From: Adiantum capillus-veneris
Taxonomy: Eukaryota > Streptophyta > Polypodiopsida > Polypodiales > Pteridaceae
Length of the DNA: 64,000 bases
Assembly: GCA_014529385.2 (NCBI GenBank)
Contig: CM043958.1
Span: 141,772,234-141,836,233, forward strand
Reading direction: 5' to 3'
Position numbers and translations under genes: made by a program. The notes below the pieces were generated by a model. It made no database searches. It was given only the letters and a program-made list of their open reading frames with translations, and was not told where the DNA came from. This document shows, in pieces, positions 11,105-25,100 of the stretch. The first letter of the stretch is position 1. Each line of letters begins with the position of its first letter.

Positions 11105-11467
11105 CTGAAATAGAGAGACGACACGCGACACGGAGTGGCGGAATTTCACCCCTGAGAGTATTGGCTTCAAACCTTGGTGCCCTTTTCTATATTTCTTTAT
11201 ATTGCATCAACACAGTACAAGCCGGTACTCCAGACTCTGCACCTTCTCTAGGAAGCATGCCAGAGAATGAGCCCTAACCTCATATAAAGGCCCTTGGCCT
11301 GAAAAGCAGTTTACATGAAAAGCCTTCAAACTCAAAATCTTCTGGTCCACAAAGCAATGCCAAAAGCTGCCAGCGTAATTTACGGAAATCCGTACAGCCT
11401 GCCACGTCATCAACCGGCACAATTTTCGAAAAGCTGCCACGTCATCAATTTTTGTGTGTGTAGTGAC
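11105..11467 (-). repeat. LTR relic, family C
   Basis: Reads as an LTR on the minus strand: begins TGTCACTACAC, contains two ctgccacgtcatcaa boxes, a tatatttctttat block and ends near a ggagtggcggaattt sequence. It resembles 2688-3129 and, reversed, 40655-41100. The purine tract candidate (cccggagg) adjoins at 11468. No internal region of this element is identifiable next to it. Confidence 0.5.
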
Positions 11468-11487
11468 ACCTCCGGGTAATCTTTCAA

Positions 11488-11990
11488 GTTGTGAGAGAGA
11501 ATAAGCTTTTCATTAATCAAAAGAAAAGTGAATTTTTTCTACAAGAGATTCAATATTCAGGTCACATTATCTTTCAAGATGGTATCCATATGGATCCATC
11601 AAAGTTGGAGGTAATAAAAGCATGGCTCAATCCAAGGAATCTACATGAGCTAAGAAGCTTTATTGATATGTGTGCATACTATAGACGCTTCATAGCAAAA
11701 TTTTCTTAAATAGCAGGACCATTACATGACTTAACAAAGAAGAACGTTAAGTATTCATGGACTGCTAAGGAGCAAAATGCTTTTGACAAGCTCAAAGAGA
11801 AGCTTACCTCCCAACCAGTCCTCATGCTTCCGGATCTCTTAAAGCCATTTGAGGTCCAATGTGATGCTTGTGGTGATTGCCTTGGAGCAGTCTTGCTTCA
11901 AGAAGGGCATGCCATAGCATATGAAAGCCGAAGGCTCAGTACGGATGAAGGGGTGAATTAGTTTGAGCAATTATTGTATGTAGTGGTTTG
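11488..11990 (+). pseudogene. Ty3/gypsy reverse transcriptase-RNase H relic
   Basis: Decayed pol fragment in sense orientation. Visible motifs are the RT tail (QKKSEFFLQEI, YSGHII, GIHMDPSKLEVIKAW, LRSFIDMCAYYRRFI) and the start of RNase H (FEVQCDACGDCLGAVLLQEG, IAYESRRLS). Stops are present at 11707-11709 and near 11960. It resembles the matching part of element B pol but is more diverged. No LTRs are assignable. Confidence 0.85.
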
Positions 11991-12251
11991 TTCGCCTTGG
12001 TGTTTGTATTACACTTGTGTTTGTGTTATAAGCACAGAGGCACAAGAGTTGGGTAGCTTTATTTTAAACTTTTCAAGATAATTCTAGGGATGCTAGAGGC
12101 AGTGTTGAACCATGTACATTTTTGCACAAATAACCAGACTGAGGATAAATTCAGATTTTATTATTGGGCATTTGGAGATTACTTGTCACAAGCTTTGAAT
12201 GACTTGGTTTTATTTCTCAAATATTTGTTTTTTCTGCTTTATGAGTTTCAG

Positions 12252-12547
12252 AGAAGGGCAGTATGGGAGAGTCTCATGCGGGTGACAAAGCCAGCACATT
12301 TGTGGGATCTTTATGCATTTACCAGTAGCTCATCTGCATTCAGGAACACAGATTCGAGAGTGCGGCTGCATGCAGAGTATTTGCGGCTGCTTCATTTACC
12401 TTCCAGCAGAAAAGGTTATGGCAGCTTTATTAGTGATGGAATAGGACTGACAGATATGACCCAGTGTTGGCGCATATGTGAAGCCAATTCAAGCTTTACC
12501 TTATCACCCACTTATCCTCACCTACTTATAGTTCCTTCCTCAATAAG
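12252..12547 (+). CDS. MTM: Myotubularin exon a (first in window)
   Basis: Phase 0 start after a T-rich tract and agtttcag; begins RRAVWESL, ends VPSSI plus two bases of a Ser codon; donor gtatga. Contains the [10 protein letters not shown] motif of the family. Confidence 0.92.
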
Positions 12548-13072
12548 GTATGAAGGAATCTTGATAATTATTTATGTTTTTTTAGCTATTGGGACGTCGT
12601 GATGTTAACACATAAATTCAAACTGAGATTCAGTGATGAAGAGGTGCAGCAAGCTGCAGCCTTTCGAGCACGTGCAAGGCTCCCAGTTGTGAGTTGGCGG
12701 CATTCTGGTGAGTGACGCGCAGCGCTTAAGTTAGCTTGATATAGAGAAGTGGTTTTTCAATTTTTCTGCATCCTTTATTACAGAAAATGGAGCTGTGCTT
12801 GCAAGATCTTCTCAGCCGCTGGTTGGAATCATGCTGAACAATAGAAGGTGCTTTTCTTTCCATTTGGCTATACTGTGTACTTCTTTCAATACATGCACAT
12901 GCACACGCGCATGTGCGCCCACACACACGCGCACGCAGACATGACCAATGTAGAGGGAGAAAAACCCAGATCTGATGGTGGTAGCCTACAAATATCGCTA
13001 TGATTTGTGGCGCAAAGAGAGGGCCATGCGAATGCTGATGATGTGGCAATTGTATGGGCACACGCATGCGTG

Positions 13073-13119
<47 letters not shown>

Positions 13120-16100
13120 CAGATCAGTGTAGAAGGAGGCAATTGTACTGTGGTGGTGATGTAGCAGTGCTGCTTAATGCAGACTGCTTCTTGAATCATA
13201 GTTTTTAATAATAGAAGCTGTAGGTGCCTGCTAGCAAAAGCTTTCAAATTTCTTTTGAACCAAAGTGCCTACAAATTAAAGGCCTTTTTGATGGTTGTAA
13301 CTTAGATTATGAAGAGTAGTATTTTCCGTCTGCTGTAACTTCAAGTTGATCAATAATAAACACATAGTGAGTGCTTGAGTTGGGTGTCAATACTCTCTTA
13401 AGGGAATAAGTCCTTTGCATGTCACCTCAGTTGTTCAAATGTGAAGTCTTTTTTGTTTTGTCACGGAAATTCATTCAAGGAAACAAAGGAAGTTCTGCAG
13501 ACTGTAGGTTCCTCTGCGTGTGGCGTTGTCGCCACTGGCTAGCCCCTTTTGCACCAGTCTGCCCACCCGGCCCTGTTGGCTCACCATCAGCGACCCCCAT
13601 TGCACCTGGCCCCACCAGCCCACCCCGTCGTACCCACGCCCGTTGATGCCCAAGTTGTATTATTGATTTTCCTATCTGCACGTGGTGTCGACCTGTTACA
13701 GTGGCGTCTGAACCCAGACTTCCTTCATCCTCATTAGGGAAGCTGTCCAATGAAGCAGTTTCTAATGGATCTGCCTACTCCGACCAATCCGATTACATGT
13801 GGATGCTTCCAGAGGGATCTTTTTCAGGTCATGATGACTAAACAGGTCCATTTTTTTTTTGGCAAGAAAAAGATCCATTAGTTAATAATAAGGGAAAATT
13901 ACCAAAATACCCCTCTAATTTGTGGAAATTCCCAAAATACCCTTGTATCTATTTTAGTTTGATTGTTCATGATTCTCTAATCTTTATAATTCTTTTCTGA
14001 CAATGGAGATCCGTTTTTGAGTGCTTAACATGTAATTTGTTACAAATTACCTCCCAAACAAAGACAATTATGTTTAAAAATAATGAAGCAATTAATCTCC
14101 AAAGCCTGCATAACCAGCTCAAATTCTAGTTTTAGTATCTTGCATTGATAGACAATCAATCTTCTTATGAGAAGCTACAATTTTTTTTTATCTTTGGAGA
14201 AATTTACTCTCACAACCAAGGTATTTTGGGAATTTGGAAAATTTGAAGGGCATTTTGGGAATTTATGACAAAATATGAGGGGTATATTGGGAATTTTTAA
14301 AATTTGAGGGGTATTTTGGGAATTTCCATAAATTAGAGGGGTATTTTGGTAATTTTGGTAATGGATCTGCCTACTCCGACCAATCCGATTACATGTGGAT
14401 GCTTCCAGAGGGATCTTTTTCAGGTCATGATGACTAAACAGGTCCATTTTTTTTTTTTGCAAGAAAAAGATCCATTAGTTAATAAAAAACCACCTCTGCG
14501 AGAGAGGGTTACATCAGAAACAAGAAGGGGGGGGGGGGGGGGGGGGGGGGGCGCGATGGCGGGCAGCAGAGCAACGAGCACAATCTTCTTACCGCTTGTT
14601 TCTTTAGAAGTTGTTGTGTGGAGTTTGTCTGATTTCTAGGATTAAGTCTTTGAGATGTCTTATCCTTTTTAGTTTAAAATTGAGTATTTATTTCAAGTTT
14701 TAGCTAAGTGAGCTGCTTCAACTTATTTTGCATATGCCTTTTCTAAAAACATTTTTAAGTGAATAATGGTTTGTTTTATCTAGTTTTGTTTAGTAGCAAA
14801 TAAAGTGATTTATTTTTATTTTTATTTTCGGCGTCCCTTGCTTTTGTAGTTTTGTGAGTGTTTTATGCTCTCTTATAATTCGTAAGTTCAGACTATTCTG
14901 AAATTATGAAGATATATATATATATATATAGCAGAAAATTTGCTTACGGGGGGAGGGGGCGTCTTCTCGTTCCAGTGAAGTGTCTATTGAGGTTTGTTTT
15001 CATTCAGTGTTGACTTAAACTGTGAAATTAATTAGTATGAAAGGTTAAGTGCTCACTTCCATTTTTGTGGGACACACGTGCACACGCATGCATGCACTTG
15101 CATGCTTGAACTATTACTGTTAATTTAAAATGTAGCATTTTAACCTCTTAAACGAAATTCTCAACTTCAATGGCGAGAAATACCAGCTTTGAATCTCCTC
15201 CTTTGTTTCCCAATTTAATTGTTTTTTGGGTTGTAGCAATGCAGATGAGAGACTTGTTGAGGCCCTTTGTCTTCGGTCAAAAACTAATGATGAACGCAGG
15301 TATGTCCTCTCAAGACAGTAGTAATTATTTGATGTCTTCCCTTTTTTTCTAGCGGTAGGTATTTCAATGTACTTGAAAGTCAGTAAAAGAATATCTTTCT
15401 ATGGTCAAGACATAGAACTTCACTTGCCAGTTTGGAATAGGAAGAGCCTCGTAAATTAGCATGGAAGATCCAAAGGGACACATGATTTCTGGTAGGTTGC
15501 CAGCCATAGTTAATATAAAACTGATAACTTTGTCAGTAGTTTTGCTACCTGAATCCGTCATTGGGTGAACGGCCACGTCATGTCTCGATACAAGAACTTG
15601 CTTGATTTGTAAAGGGAAAGGCCTGGTGAAGTCACTTTTGACTTGTGTTGACTTTTGACTTGTGTTCGATGCTATTAGTGACATATTCCTATTTTTATTC
15701 GTCAAAATGCTTCAACTTTGTCTGACAATCTGTCCAAAGGTGAATAGGCTGTTAGGTTGTCCATGAGGGACCCATGAAGCACCCTTTCTTATTTTGATGC
15801 TGTCTAAAGAAGTGTTCGCATTGGTGTTTCCTGTTTTGATGGTATTAGTCCCTACTCTAATGTTTACTGCTGGTGCCTATGCAGAAAGCTTTATATCGCA
15901 GATGCAAGACCAAGGAAAAATGCATTGGCGAATGGAGCGATGGGTGGTGGGTCAGAGTCCTCTTCTAATTATTTCCAGTGTGAGGTATGTGTGGTAGTAT
16001 TATTGAACACCCCGTTTCTCAAAGTTTGATACTGAAAACTAATGTGGAAGAGATTTAGACAATAAAAGCCCTGACAGTTCTATGAATTAACAAGAATGGG

Positions 16101-19100
16101 GGACATATACAGGTGGTGTTTTTAGGTATAGAAAACATACATTCAATGCGTGATAGTCTTGCGCGTCTCAGAGATTATCTGGATACACATGGTGCTGCTT
16201 CATCAGATGGATCCTCCTCTCTGCTGGTAATTATTTTAAGTGTTCAAAAATTGTGGCAAAAATATTTTTAGGTGATGATTTACCCTAATATATTGTCAGA
16301 GAAGTGGAGGACTTGCGTGGGGTGGTGGCAACCTGAGCAACATGGCTGCAGCTGTGTCAGCTCTTGGCGACAGTGGCTGGTTAGTGCATGTACACAACGT
16401 ACTGGCTGCTGCAGCATGGGTTGCTGCCCGCATTGCGCTTGAAGAGGCTTCAGTGTTAGTTCATTGCAGGTTGTTTCACAAACCATCACTGGGTATTCTA
16501 TCAATCGACTTCTGTGTATTATTGTATCCAGGCATTCATATAGTGAATCTGTACATTAGTGACTTGTTTGGTTAGTGTACATATACGTAGCATTTATAAG
16601 TAGGTGCCTTATTGCATTGGTGAAAAAGCAGGGTTGCACCTCGTTTTTTCAGAGAGGGACTCAGATTTGGGTAGAGGATGACATGGACCGAGGATATATT
16701 TTGGGTTTGTCTAGCTGAAGATAATGCCAGTTACTGCAACAATACTTGGGTAGCTATATGCAAGAGGGGCTTGTAGTTAAAGCCAATTTAAATTGGAAGC
16801 GTTTATAATAATGAGCAAAGCTGATTTGATGGTTAGAGTGGTCCAATTGTTTGGAATGTTGATGATAGTAGTCTTGATTGAGCAATAGGCTATGGTGAAT
16901 TCTCATCTTCAAAGGAAACAGGGAACAATCTGACATAAGATTTTCGCTTTCAGTGATGGTTGGGATAGGACAGCTCAAATTGTTGCACTGGCAGAGCTTA
17001 TGCTGGATCCTTACTACAGAACATTTCGAGGCTTCCAGGTAAATCTGTTTTCCTTTCTCTCTCTCTCTCAACACATTGCTGATTCTCTTTTACTTTGATC
17101 CCCTGTAGGCGCCCACCCTGTAGGCGCCCAAAAGGTGGCTACCTACAGGGAAATAAATCTGATACAACCGCCCGAAGGCAAAGTACAAGGCTGTCTGGAG
17201 GTATTGAACCTGTAAATAACTGATGCCTAGCATAGACTGAAAAAACTGATACCTGGGACAACCATAGAACTGAAAAAACCAAGGGAAAAACCTCAATAGC
17301 TACGAGGTGGAGAGCCGAGAGGAGAAGGTATCCTCAGACGCCTCTGGAAAATGGGCACCCCGTAGCTATCGAGCAAGCGAAGAATCTTCCAAGTAAGTGG
17401 TAAGGGGGCAGCTATGTTGTCACCAGCCAGTGGCAATTCCATTTTTGTTTATTTTCTCTTTCTTTGGGGAATTTCGTTTGTTTTACCTTTTGGAAACACC
17501 CCTCTCGAAATCTAATTGCCCTGCATTGCATAGCCAGTGTGGAACTGTTCAAAGAGAGTCCAGGCCTGAGGGCTAAAGAGCACTAAGGTTGGACAAGGAC
17601 TATGGTTAGCCAAAGTGGGGTCATTGGTCAGCCAAAGTGGAATCCTTTGCTACATAGGCTACATTTTAGTTCTGGGTGTGGCTGCAATGTACAAAGAGGG
17701 TCAGATGACCTAGAAGAATGTAATGGCAAAAACTCCTAAATTTTAGGGACTGCTATTTTTGGACGGCAAAATGTCTTCGCGTCATTACGTGCAGTTTGAC
17801 ATGGGGATCATTTTGTGACTCTGTGGCCAAGTCAACAGAGGATGCAGGTGAGATATTTTTAGACCCGAGGGTCTAAAGCGGGAAAATGCACAAATGAGTG
17901 ACACTTGGCACTCTGAGGCTAGTTTACTACTTAAAGAGAAGGCAAAAACGTGATTTTCAGTTGTGAGCTCGTTTTTGAGTGCTGTCACAGGTGGGAGAGC
18001 TTCAATGGAGTGCTGGCTTACCCTCTATGTACAGTGAGGTGCAGGATGTCATGACCTGCACACCTCTCACTGCTCTCTCTCTCCCCTATTCTTTATGGTT
18101 ATGCCCCTCTAGTGGGTTCATCAGATTGACCAATGTACAGTTGTGTGGGTTCATGCGCGATTGCCGAGGCAAGAGCCTCTTGCACATGTACTGGATGAGC
18201 TACGGATGCGACCGGCACGCGAAACGGAGCCCGAAACAGTGAATTACAGCCTGGTGTGTATTTTTGCAGGTTTAGGGTTTTGGCCCTAAACGGACCCTAA
18301 TACCCCCAGGAGGTTTGGGGATGCGAGGGGACCGTTGTACAGGTGATCTGGCGCATTTTCAGGGCAGAAAACAGAGAATTCAGCGTGCTGCAGATTCTTG
18401 CCAGGTTTTGCAAAGTGTCTGTATGCGTCGGGAAAGTCATCTAATGCGTGGGGATAGTGACTGTGAAGGGTCCTAGTACAGTTATGTTGCGGAAATCGGG
18501 CCAGAACAGAAGAAATTCAGCCCAGATTGTGCGGGGCAGCTTGTAGGGAACCACAACTTTTATTCCCTCTTTTAAAGAATAAAGAAATACCGAAAGGGGC
18601 GCCTATTTAGGGGCCAATCTTGTGTCTGACTCGCATACAGATGCATTCTAGCATCTGTATCCCATTCCCCTCTTGTGTCATTATAGCACAGGTAGAATAG
18701 ACGACGAATAATGGGTGAAAGCTAAATCAAGGTTTGAAGTAAAGTCTACCGCCCTTGTTGAAGTTAACAGGCCGGTTACATATGCTACCCAAGACCGCCA
18801 GATGACCAGGAAGAAACTGAACCCTCAAGGAGGAGGATTGGCGAGAAGAAGCACTAGTAGACATATGAGAGAGCTGGTGCAATACCATAAGCCAGAGACA
18901 GGCTGAATTACAGAGGAGAGGGCGAATTGCTTGACGAGGCTTGCTATCAAACAACTAGTAACAGGTCGGAGGAACAGGTGACAACGTCAGGGAGGCCAAA
19001 TTCGAGAAGCACGCTGTCAGACAACTCATACTGCTGGAGGAAGCAAGCCCTTAAAGCAATCGATGACAACTTCATTTGAGCAGCCTAAGGGCGCTCCAAC

Positions 19101-22100
19101 TAGAAGAAGAAGCATAAAAGCACTGCGAAGCCATGGATGCACGCACAACACGCAAACACAGTAGGCAAACACACACACCCCCAAACCGGCGCGCGCGCGC
19201 GCACACACACACACATTCCTGACACACTCTAAGACATCGACCTACAAGTAGACAAAGTTCAAACCCATACACAAACCCACACACAAAACCCCGGACAAGA
19301 ACGAATCAGAAAAGAAAGACGCGCAGACACACACACTTTTTTTTCTTTGTAAATCGATTTGATTAATTTACTAGTTAGTATTGGGAAACCTACTGAAAGG
19401 GTCATATACAAGGGGAAGAACACATAACTACTCAGCTGTACAGAGTAGCTAGAAACATTCATAGAAAAGCTGATGTATCTCTACGGTGATATCACCAACT
19501 TCCAAAGCAAACCGTAACGATTGCATAAGAGAAAGCTTGAAGAGTGGGAACGGGTCTGCATGAGACGATGGAACATGTAAGTATTACACTGACTCCACAA
19601 GGTCCAATAAGCCCAGTATCTGACATAAAGAAGACTGCAAAACGCTGTAGTGTCGGTGAGAAAATACCAAATGCCCAGAACCTGTTGTGAAAGACAACCC
19701 CAGGAAAATAGAGCTGCATACAGGCCGATACACGGCGAAGGAAGTCTCTAGTAATGCAGCAATCCCACAACAAGTGGCAAATATCCTCTTTTGCAGTTGA
19801 GCAACGAACGCAAGAAGAAGGGCGAATATGACGCGCCCTAAGAAAAGTGCCGATTGGAAGCACTTTAAACAGCGCCAAAGAAACAATCGCTCTTTCAAAG
19901 GCAAATGGATTTTCCACAAGGCAGAGAGGAGCCTCCTCTACCAAAGATCAGATTTGTGCATGCGCCAAAGGGCATTACAATGATCAGCAAGCCATGATTG
20001 TGGTAGAAGAAGAGCATAAATTCGACCTGCAGAAATATCTCGAAAAGGCGTTTCCCAAAGTTCCCAATGAGACATGGATCACCATCAAGCAAAGGTGAAA
20101 TAGGCCAAAAGTTAAGCAGCATGCTTTGAAGCTCTCTCCAAAACTGACGGTAATGCATGTCCAATCCAAAACGGCGAGCGGCGAAGGGAAACTCAAAAGT
20201 ATAGCCGGCCTTATTGACTACATCCTCAACCACACGAATGCCACGACCAAAGAGAAAGTAAGCCCGACGAGGGGAGCAATCAACCAAAGTAAGAGAGAAT
20301 GCCGGGCTTCAATGGAGATTTTCCAAACGAAATGAATCACCTTCCTGCCGAGGATTCCACGAAAGATGAATCGTAACCTCTTTCCAAGCAGATACCAAAG
20401 TGGAAGCAAGAGGACATCCAGGAATGTGCCCTTCCATCTTGCCAAAAACCACTTCCCAGATAGATGATTGCCAATGGTCAAAAGAGGAAGTAACTGGTAC
20501 CGGCCTGTACTTTCAAAAAGGGCGGTAGACTTTACTTCAAACCTTGATTTAGCTTTCACCCATTATTAGTCGTCTATTCTACTTTACTTTCAAGACACAC
20601 GAAAGATGAATCGTAACCTCTTTCCAAGCAGATACCAAAGTGGAAGCAAGAGGACATCCAGGAATGTGCCCTTCCATCTTGCCAAAAACCACTTCCCAGA
20701 TAGATGATTGCCAATGGTCAAAAGAGGAAGTAACTGGTACCGGCCTGTACTTTCAAAAAGGGCGGTAGACTTTACTTCAAACCTTGATTTAGCTTTCACC
20801 CATTATTAGTCGTCTATTCTACTTTACTTTCAAGACACGACACGGGGGAAAGGGATACAGGCTGCTAGAATGCACCTGTATGAGAAGACCGACACCAGAT
20901 TGGCCCCTAACTTAGGCGCCCCTTTCGGTATTTCTTAATTGCTTAAAAGAGGGAATAAATGCTGTGGTTCCCTATAAGCTGCCCCGCACAAGCTTGGCTG
21001 AATTTCAACTGTTCCGGCCTCATTTTGGCAGCATAACTGTACTAGGACCCTTCACAGGCAGTATTCCCACGCATTGAACGACTTTCCCGACGCATACGGG
21101 CACTTTGCAAAACCTGGCGAGAATCTGCAGCACGCTGAATTCTCTGTTTTCAGCCCCGAAAATGCGCCAGATCACTTGTACAGCGGTCCCCTCGCGTCCC
21201 CAAACCTCCTGGGGGTATTAGGGACCGTTTAGGGGCAAAACCCTAAACCTGCAAAAATACACAGCAGGCTGTAATTTACTGTTTCGGGCTCCGTTTCGCG
21301 TGCCGGTCGCATCCGTAGCAAGTCCTCGCGCTCCCGCACTTGTGGGGCTACTTACCCTTTGAATCGGACGAGATTTCTGGCGTGAAACCTCTCCAAATTC
21401 ACCTGTACTTGTGGGGGATTAGCCACTAGCTAATCCAGTACCTCTGCAAGAGGCTCTTGCCTCGGCAATCGCGCATGAACCCACACAACTGTACATTGGT
21501 CAAATGAAAAGCCCACTAGAGGGGCATAACATACTGCCATAGGGGAGAGAGAGGGCAGTGCGTTGCGTGCAGGGCATCACTCCTGGCACCGCACTGTACA
21601 TAGGAGGGAAAGCAAGCACTCCATAGCTCTTAACCTGTGATAGGAAACTTGAAAATGAGCTCACAGCTGAAAGTCACGTTTTTGCCTTCTCTATAAGTAG
21701 TAAACTGGCCTCAGAGTGCCAAGTGTCACTCATTTGTGCATTTTCCGGCTTTAGACCCTCTGGTCTAAAATATCTCACCTGCAGCCTCTGTTGACTTGGC
21801 CACAGAGTAACAAAATGATCCCCATGTCAAACTGCACGTAATGACGCGAAGACATTTTCAGGTCCCAAAATAGCAGTTCCCTAAATTTTAGGAGATGCTG
21901 CCATTGTATCTTTCTAGGTCATCTGACCCCCTTTGTACACTGCAGCCACACCCATAACTGAAATGTAGCCTCTGTAGCAAAGGATTCCACTTTGGCTAGT
22001 CAATGATCCCAGTTTGGCTAACCATAGTCCTTGTCCAACCTTAGTGCTCTGTTGCCCTCAGGCCTGGACTCCCTTTGGACAGTTCCACACTAGCTATGCA

Positions 22101-25100
22101 ATGCAAGGCAGTTAGATTTCCCGAGGGGTGTTTCCAAAAAGTGAAAGTAAATAAATAATAAGAAAGAAATCAACAAAAAGGATAGATAGTAGTCACACGC
22201 TGGTGACATACCCCCCTCTTGAAATCTCAAACGTCCTCGTTTGCATCTATGTCGTACATGCTCACAGTCAACACTGATGTATTCAACACCTGTCGACACA
22301 TGTACGACACATACATGCTCATTGTCAACCCCGGTGTATTCAACACCTCGTCGACACATGTATTGCTTGTGTGTGAACCTTGTCCCAATGACATAGTGGT
22401 AGCTTCGCACTTTGCCATTGCTTTGAGTCACTAACTTTTCAATGACAAAATGATAGCCACACATTTTGCCACTGTCTTATAGTACACGTTGGGCCCAGTA
22501 ACATTTTTGAGCATACCCAAACCGACAGTTTAAGAATGCACTTACACATGTACCCTTTAATAGAAGCAATTACTGTATCCTTGACAAACTGACAAGAAAT
22601 ACTCACTTCTATAGCACTAACCAAACTTTTGGACATTCCATAAGAGCAATTGCCAAACTGACAATCTGTACAGCTCTAACAGTCATGTAACATGTATTTG
22701 ATTTGAGCTCACTATAAATGCCATGTACATCATTTGTTTCAGAAGCCATTGTCACACTGACAATCCATGTAGCTTTCAAACTCAAGGGGTCAAGGTAGGT
22801 TGTAGATCCAAGGCTTCAAGGTAAAGTGATAACACAGTTGGTGACTCTGCAAGTTCAGCTTCTTCCATCCACTTAGCATCGATTGGTGGATAGTTTTTGA
22901 ACTTTACCGAGTAACGCCTAGCAACCTTGCCTTTCACTTTCCTTTCTTTGTGTGCCAAAATCTGTTCGGAGACCAAGATCTCGTCAAGTTCCTCGACTTC
23001 CGATTGATCTTCAGCTGGCATATCTTTAGGCACATCACCCACATAGGGTCTGAGAAGACTCACATGAAACGCATTGTGAATCTTCCAACTGTCAGGCAAT
23101 TTCAGCCTATATGCAACATCACTGATTATGTTGCACACTTGAAAAGGCCCATAGTAACGCATGCTGAGCTTTGGAAACAGTCTTTCCTTGCCCTTCATCT
23201 TCTTTAACCTTGCCTTTTCAAAGCGTAAAAGCACCCAATCACCAAGTGAATATATCACTTCACGACTGTGACGATCAACTGCTTTCCTTTGCTTTGCCCG
23301 AGTCTTTTCTAAGGCCACTTTGACCTTCTTGTACATTTCATCCATGTCCTGAACATACTTGTCTGCTTCAAATATCTTGTCCTTTGTATGCAGTATGGGA
23401 GGAACTTTCTTGCCACCTTCAACTATCTCAAAAGGTGCCTTGCCAGTTGATAATTGCACTGTATTATTGTATGCATACTCCACCAATGGCAAATATTGCT
23501 CCCACTTTCCTTTATGCTCTGACACATAGCACTTCAGCAGATCTAGGACAGTAGAATTTGCCTCTTCTGACTGCCCATCTGTTTGAGGATGAAATGACGA
23601 AGAGAATTTGAGCATGGTATCCATGTTCTCAAACAAGCTGTTGCTAAATTGGCTATATCTTACAGAAAAATAATTCTAAATGAATTATTGGATTTATAAG
23701 TGAGAGGGTTTTCTCGCTTGGAACACCAAGGAAAAATAATTCTAAATGAATTATTGGAATTTTAAGTGAGAGGGCTTTTCTCACTGGAGACATCCGAGTA
23801 GAGAGTATTCGTAGTGCGTCATTCAAAGTAATGACGGGAGCACTGAGAACGGGAGTATCTGTAAGTCCACCAGGAACGGGTACTTCTGATGCGTCACATC
23901 GGATGGGTGACAGGGAGCATCGGGAAGAAGTATCCGACCATCCGGGAACAGACATCGCTGATGCGTCATAGGATGGGTGACGTAGAGCATCGCGAAGGAG
24001 ATTGTACCGTAAGTTCGGTAGGAAAGGACTAGGTGATGGGTATTCCTGATGCGTCACAAGGTGGGTGACGGGTGCATCGGAAAGGGAATATCCATAGTCG
24101 GGAGGAAATTCCGAACTGTGTTAGAATTGTGCACAAGGAAAAGCAAGCACTTGAATGAAGATGGGTTCAGAGGAAACTTTGAGGAAAAACAGATGCTTTC
24201 TGAGAAAGCGGGATTGCTTTTCGGGAAAGCAGATGCTTTCTCGCGAGGAAGTCTATGTCTGCATTGCAACTGTGCATGTGATTGCATCTAGGGACGCCTG
24301 GGAAGTGCTGTGAAAGCATTGTTTTTAACTTGTAAGGTTTTATTGAGTTTTTGGGCAGGTTCAGACTATTTTTAAAATACGCCGGCCGCCCACTTAATAA
24401 GTGGGCAGCCATCTAATAAATAAGGCAACAGATCAGCCAACGTTTTCTCTCTCTTTTTCTGGCAGAACAGGAAAAAAAAAAAAAAAGCGGCCGCGATCTC
24501 TACGCGAGCAGCTATTCGTGCCCGTGGCTAGGAGCTATAAAAGCATCACATGCCCTCACTCAGAGAGGAGGACCAATCTTTGCAAGGAGGAGATGCTGCT
24601 GCAGATTTCAGCCGTAAAGAAGACGTTGCCGGTGATGCCCATGGCTGCCCCAAGTGTACCAGATGTCGCCAAGACCCAGTGCGCGAGTTCCCTCACGAAG
24701 AAGTGCCTACGAAGCGTGTTTCCATCGCGACAAGTTGCTATTTTTCTCTGTTTTCAGCCCGTAAACGTCGTAGACGGGGCTGATTTACGAGAAGGAACCC
24801 GAGAACACACCTCTTTTGTGTGTAGGATTGGAAGAGAGGATTTTCTATGGAGAGATCTCTTCCGAGGAATTGCTTTTCGAGAATCGAGTTGCGTTTCGAG
24901 CGTCGAGACTTTGAAGGTAACGATTTTCATGTTCTGATCTTTGAGTATTTGATTGCAGGTGTACTTCCTCTTCGTGAGGGAGTAGGAGCAGAGGAAGGCA
25001 TGAGCCTCTGCAGGAGAAAAGCGCTCTGAGGAACTAGAGCCAGATCAGCCCAAGCGTTTCGTACCCGAGTTTGGGAAGTAGATCCACGGATCGGAGAGAG

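Noticed and set aside
1-12251. Search for the N-terminal GRAM-like exons of the myotubularin gene
   Set aside because: No stretch outside the transposons gave GRAM-type motifs with splice sites; the 5' exons are assumed to lie left of the window.
12886-13118. Minus-strand frames with runs of CVCVCV
   Set aside because: They translate a CA/TG microsatellite and lie in an intron of the myotubularin gene.
16342-16575. A separate small protein starting [12 protein letters not shown]
   Set aside because: It is the middle of myotubularin exon g read past its splice donor.
23815-24100. CRISPR-like array from gatgcgtcac repeats
   Set aside because: Spacing is irregular, repeats are short and diverged, and they lie inside an LTR in a plant genome.
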